From the NCBI GenBank assembly GCA_050261495.1, contig JBLNDI010000144.1:1-8487 (forward strand): a stretch of DNA of 8,487 nucleotides, given 5' to 3'. The stretch comes from JBMNKL01 sp050261495 (GTDB taxonomy: Bacteria; Bacillota; Clostridia; Acetivibrionales; DTU013). A program made the position numbers and the translations under genes. The notes beneath the pieces were generated by a model. That model was given only the letters and a program-made list of their open reading frames with translations. It had not been told where the DNA came from and made no database searches. This document shows positions 6,399 through 8,487 of this stretch, in pieces (the stretch's first letter is position 1; every line of letters begins with the position of its first letter).

Positions 6399-8117
6399 TT
6401 ACCCGATTTTTTCAACGTAGCGCTTAATCTTCCTCGTGGAAGTTTTCGCAAATTCCTCTTCGCGGATTGTGAAGCGGCGTATCCGCTTGTACAGTGGAAT
6501 ATTCCGGTTGACGTTTTTCACTTCCGCGTCAATGATACTGAAAACTTCCTCGTGAGTTACGTCTTCTTTGCCGAGCTTTTCCTTGATTACGTCCATTGCG
6601 GGTACAATCGTGGCATATACGAATGTTTCCTCCGAAGCTTCGTCATCTTTTCCATATACCAGGGATTCCGCGATATACGGGCTTTTGTCAAGGTATGCTT
6701 CGAGTTCTTCGGGATAAATATTCTTCCCGTTCTTGGTAACAATAACATTTTTCTTCCTGCCGGTTATGCTAAAGAAACCGTCCTTGGTCATCTTGCCCAG
6801 GTCGCCCGTAAAGAACCAGCCGTCCTTGAACACTTTTTCCGTGGCCAGTTTATCGTTAAAATAGCCAAGCATTACATTGTCGCCTTTAACGATTATCTCG
6901 CCGACGCCTTCCTTATCAGGCTTGTATATCATGACTTCGTTGCAGGGAAGGGGAAGGCCGATGGAATCGTCCCTGAATTTTTCCATCTGGTTTACCGTTA
7001 CTATGGGAGAGCATTCCGTCAAGCCATATCCCTGGCGCAATGTTATCCCGAAAGCCCTGAAACCTTTCGAAACAACCGGGTCTATCGCAGCTGCGCCGGA
7101 AATGATAAGCCTTAGTTTTCCGCCGATATTGTCATGTATCTGTTTGAAAATTTTCTTCTTGATATCGATGCCAAATACGTTGTACAAGGCATTGCTGATA
7201 AAGATCGCAATCTTTACTTTCAAGGCCTTGCCCTTTTCCTTGTTAATCGCGTCCCATATTTTTTTGTACATTGATTCCATTATGAGAGGAACAGCCATCA
7301 ACAATGTCGGGCTGGTTTCTTTCAAATTCTTGCCTATATGCTTCAGACCCTCGATAAAAGAAATCCTGCAGCCGTTATACAGCATTACGAGGAAACTGGT
7401 CGTGCAGGCGTATGTATGGTGAAGCGGAAGTATACAGAGCGTTGAGTCATTTTCGTCAATATACAGTACGGAGCAGACGGACATGACGTCCGATACGATA
7501 TTTTTATGCGACAACATGACGCCTTTTGCCTGATCCGTGGTACCTGAGGTGAATATGAGGATTTTGAACGCGGAAGGATCGATCGTTGCGTCAAGGAAAG
7601 AACGGTTTCCCTGCTCCAGCAGTTCGGTTCCCTTTTTGACCAGCTTTTTCAGAGAGAGGAACCTGCCGTCGTCTTCTTCGGAATCCATGCTTATAAAATA
7701 TTTGACTGAAGGAAGTGTTGCAGCCACATGACGCATATCTATCTCATGCTTGCCCGAAAATATAATGGCGCTTGCATCGGAGCGTATGAGCAGGTTTTCA
7801 ATTTCCGGAAGGGGGAGTTCCCTGTCCAGGGGAACAACGACGCCGGCGCCGTTTACAACCGCGAGGTAGGATAAACACCATTCATACCGGTTCTCGCCTA
7901 TAACGGCGATAAACTTGTCCTTGAGCCCCAGGTCTATCAAGGCTGTACCAAGGGCGTCAACCTCATTTTTGAATTCTGTATATTTTACTCCTTCGTAATC
8001 GCCGTTTTCATTTTTTATCCAGAATGCGTCCCTTTCTCCGAACAGTTTTGCGCTCTGTTCAAGCATATCCTTGAGATCGGCGATTTCCCTGACTTTTCTG
8101 ATGGGATTTGTAGTCAT
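6399..8117 (-). CDS. AMP-binding long-chain fatty-acid--CoA ligase-like protein
   Basis: A member of the ANL (acyl-CoA synthetase) superfamily, which activates a carboxylic acid with ATP to an acyl-adenylate and then forms the CoA thioester. Overall similarity is to bacterial long-chain fatty-acid--CoA ligases. From the ATG at 8117 it has 572 residues. Motifs in order are the phosphate-binding loop TSGTTDQAKG (190-199), YGLTE (364-368), GWFFTGDLG (433-441), the hinge GRKKNVIVTKNGKNIYPEEL (453-472), and a C-terminal STRKIKR (560-566) whose Lys563 is the expected adenylation lysine. The phosphate loop has Asp and Ala where Gly and Pro are most common. The frame opens 17 codons further up at 8168, but that ATG has no ribosome binding site and lies only about 4 bp from the predicted transcript start. 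The 8117 ATG has AAGGGGTG eight bases upstream. It appears to be a single-gene unit. The acyl substrate is inferred, not proven. Confidence 0.9.
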   Translation of the reverse strand: MTTNPIRKVREIADLKDMLEQSAKLFGERDAFWIKNENGDYEGVKYTEFKNEVDALGTALIDLGLKDKFIAVIGENRYEWCLSYLAVVNGAGVVVPLDRELPLPEIENLLIRSDASAIIFSGKHEIDMRHVAATLPSVKYFISMDSEEDDGRFLSLKKLVKKGTELLEQGNRSFLDATIDPSAFKILIFTSGTTDQAKGVMLSHKNIVSDVMSVCSVLYIDENDSTLCILPLHHTYACTTSFLVMLYNGCRISFIEGLKHIGKNLKETSPTLLMAVPLIMESMYKKIWDAINKEKGKALKVKIAIFISNALYNVFGIDIKKKIFKQIHDNIGGKLRLIISGAAAIDPVVSKGFRAFGITLRQGYGLTECSPIVTVNQMEKFRDDSIGLPLPCNEVMIYKPDKEGVGEIIVKGDNVMLGYFNDKLATEKVFKDGWFFTGDLGKMTKDGFFSITGRKKNVIVTKNGKNIYPEELEAYLDKSPYIAESLVYGKDDEASEETFVYATIVPAMDVIKEKLGKEDVTHEEVFSIIDAEVKNVNRNIPLYKRIRRFTIREEEFAKTSTRKIKRYVEKIG

Positions 8118-8125
8118 TTTCACAA

Positions 8126-8133
8126 CACCCCTT
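8126..8133 (-). promoter_or_regulatory. Ribosome binding site deciding the acyl-CoA ligase start
   Basis: On the minus strand AAGGGGTG ends eight bases before the ATG at 8117-8115. It favours this start over the in-frame GTG at 8123 (too close) and the ATG at 8168 (no Shine-Dalgarno sequence). Confidence 0.7.
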
Positions 8134-8178
8134 AAAGGAATTAATAAAAGACTAAGAAATATATACACTGTGTCTTAC

Positions 8179-8207
8179 ATTATATATATATTATGTGAAA
8201 TAGTAAA
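8179..8207 (-). promoter_or_regulatory. Promoter of the acyl-CoA ligase gene
   Basis: Read on the minus strand: -35 TTTACT (8207-8202), a 17-bp spacer, then a perfect -10 TATAAT (8184-8179). Transcription would begin near 8172, leaving a leader of about 55 bases before the ATG at 8117. The spacer contains an alternating TA run, so the exact -10 register could shift. Confidence 0.65.
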
Positions 8208-8366
8208 TACTGCAGTTTATGTCCAATTTTCTTTGGCCTTTTTGCAGGACCCTTTTCTCATACTGAGCAGTTGAATTAGACAATAATGGTAATAAAGCGA
8301 TGTATAAAATTAGTAGAAATATGTAGTAAAATAAGATATAATATGTAACAGAGCTTGTTTTCTTAC
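8208..8366. other. AT-rich intergenic spacer without a recognisable gene
   Basis: This is the part of the spacer between the acyl-CoA ligase promoter and the likely IS end. I see no coding region, RNA gene or strong terminator. A TATAAT at 8337-8342 faces the transposase gene but lacks a good -35 partner. GTAAAATAAG at 8326-8335 recurs at 8387-8396, with a nine-base version at 8407-8415. Confidence 0.4.
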
Positions 8367-8487
8367 GAGAGTGTGAAGAAAAGTCTGTAAAATAAGCTTT
8401 CTATGATAAAATAAGAAATCATAGGAGGCATTTATATGGGAAAAAGACGAGAGCCCATGAGTGAGGGCAAAAAGAACATCATAGCAA
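8367..8487 (+). mobile_element. Left end of a probable IS256-family insertion sequence (partial)
   Basis: The transposase start at 8436 is preceded by GAGAGTGTGAAGAAAAGTCT (8367-8386), which resembles the G-rich, GTGT-containing terminal inverted repeats of IS256-type elements. The boundary is a judgement by eye, because the right end and target duplication lie outside the window. If it is correct, the element begins about 70 bp before the transposase gene, a usual distance for this family. Confidence 0.45.
8436..8487 (+). CDS. Probable IS256-family (mutator type) transposase, N-terminal fragment at window edge
   Basis: Seventeen codons are present before the window ends, reading MGKRREPMSEGKKNIIA. 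A short basic start followed by a (M/L)(S/T)EGK+NII block is what I recall from many IS256-family DDE transposases in Clostridia, whose chains run to about 400 residues. AGGAGG (8423-8428) lies seven bases before the ATG, so the start is well supported. Nothing of the catalytic domain is visible, and whether the gene is intact cannot be judged. The family call rests on this short N-terminal match alone. Confidence 0.65.
   Translation, partial: MGKRREPMSEGKKNIIA

Noticed and set aside
6552..7422. Two open frames of about 180 codons on the plus strand
   Set aside because: They are antisense to the acyl-CoA ligase, overlap each other, lack ribosome binding sites and resemble no family.
8118..8168. 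Seventeen-codon N-terminal extension (MYIFLSLLLIPLRGVVK) of the acyl-CoA ligase as a signal or membrane anchor
   Set aside because: The ATG at 8168 has no ribosome binding site and sits almost at the predicted transcription start, whereas ATG 8117 has a good site. The stretch is most likely untranslated leader.

Overview
The window looks like an ordinary chromosomal segment of a Gram-positive, low-to-moderate GC bacterium, most likely a member of the Clostridia (Bacillota). Support comes from strong AGGAGG-type ribosome binding sites, several TTG starts, rsfS directly before leuS, a pair of half-length TauE/SafE (TSUP) genes, a DUF2207 membrane protein, and an IS256-type transposase start at the right edge. 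The species cannot be named from this sequence.

Layout from left to right: (1) a complete minus-strand gene for a DUF2207 membrane protein (28-1986); (2) a divergent intergenic region of about 215 bp with a plus-strand terminator-like hairpin; (3) two plus-strand half-size TSUP genes (2204-2674 and 2700-3113), together equal to one full-length transporter; (4) a purine-rich spacer with an irregular GACAGG repeat that runs into the end of the second TSUP gene; (5) an extended -10 promoter followed by rsfS (3311-3664) and leuS (3767-6232), an apparent two-gene translation operon; (6) a hairpin terminator between converging genes; (7) a minus-strand long-chain fatty-acid--CoA ligase-like gene (start best placed at 8117) with a well-formed promoter; (8) an AT-rich spacer leading into the first 17 codons of a probable IS256-family transposase cut off by the window end.

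Functionally the genes are mixed. RsfS (ribosome silencing) and LeuRS (leucine charging) both serve translation and are probably co-transcribed. The two TSUP halves probably form one anion exporter/importer. The acyl-CoA ligase and the DUF2207 protein are independent, single-gene transcription units as far as the window shows.

I found no clear sign of a new defence, mobile or biosynthetic system. The points most worth a second look are the possible leader attenuator or small RNA before the TSUP pair, the uncertain start of the first TSUP gene, the short-word repeats in the spacers, and the IS boundary at the right edge.
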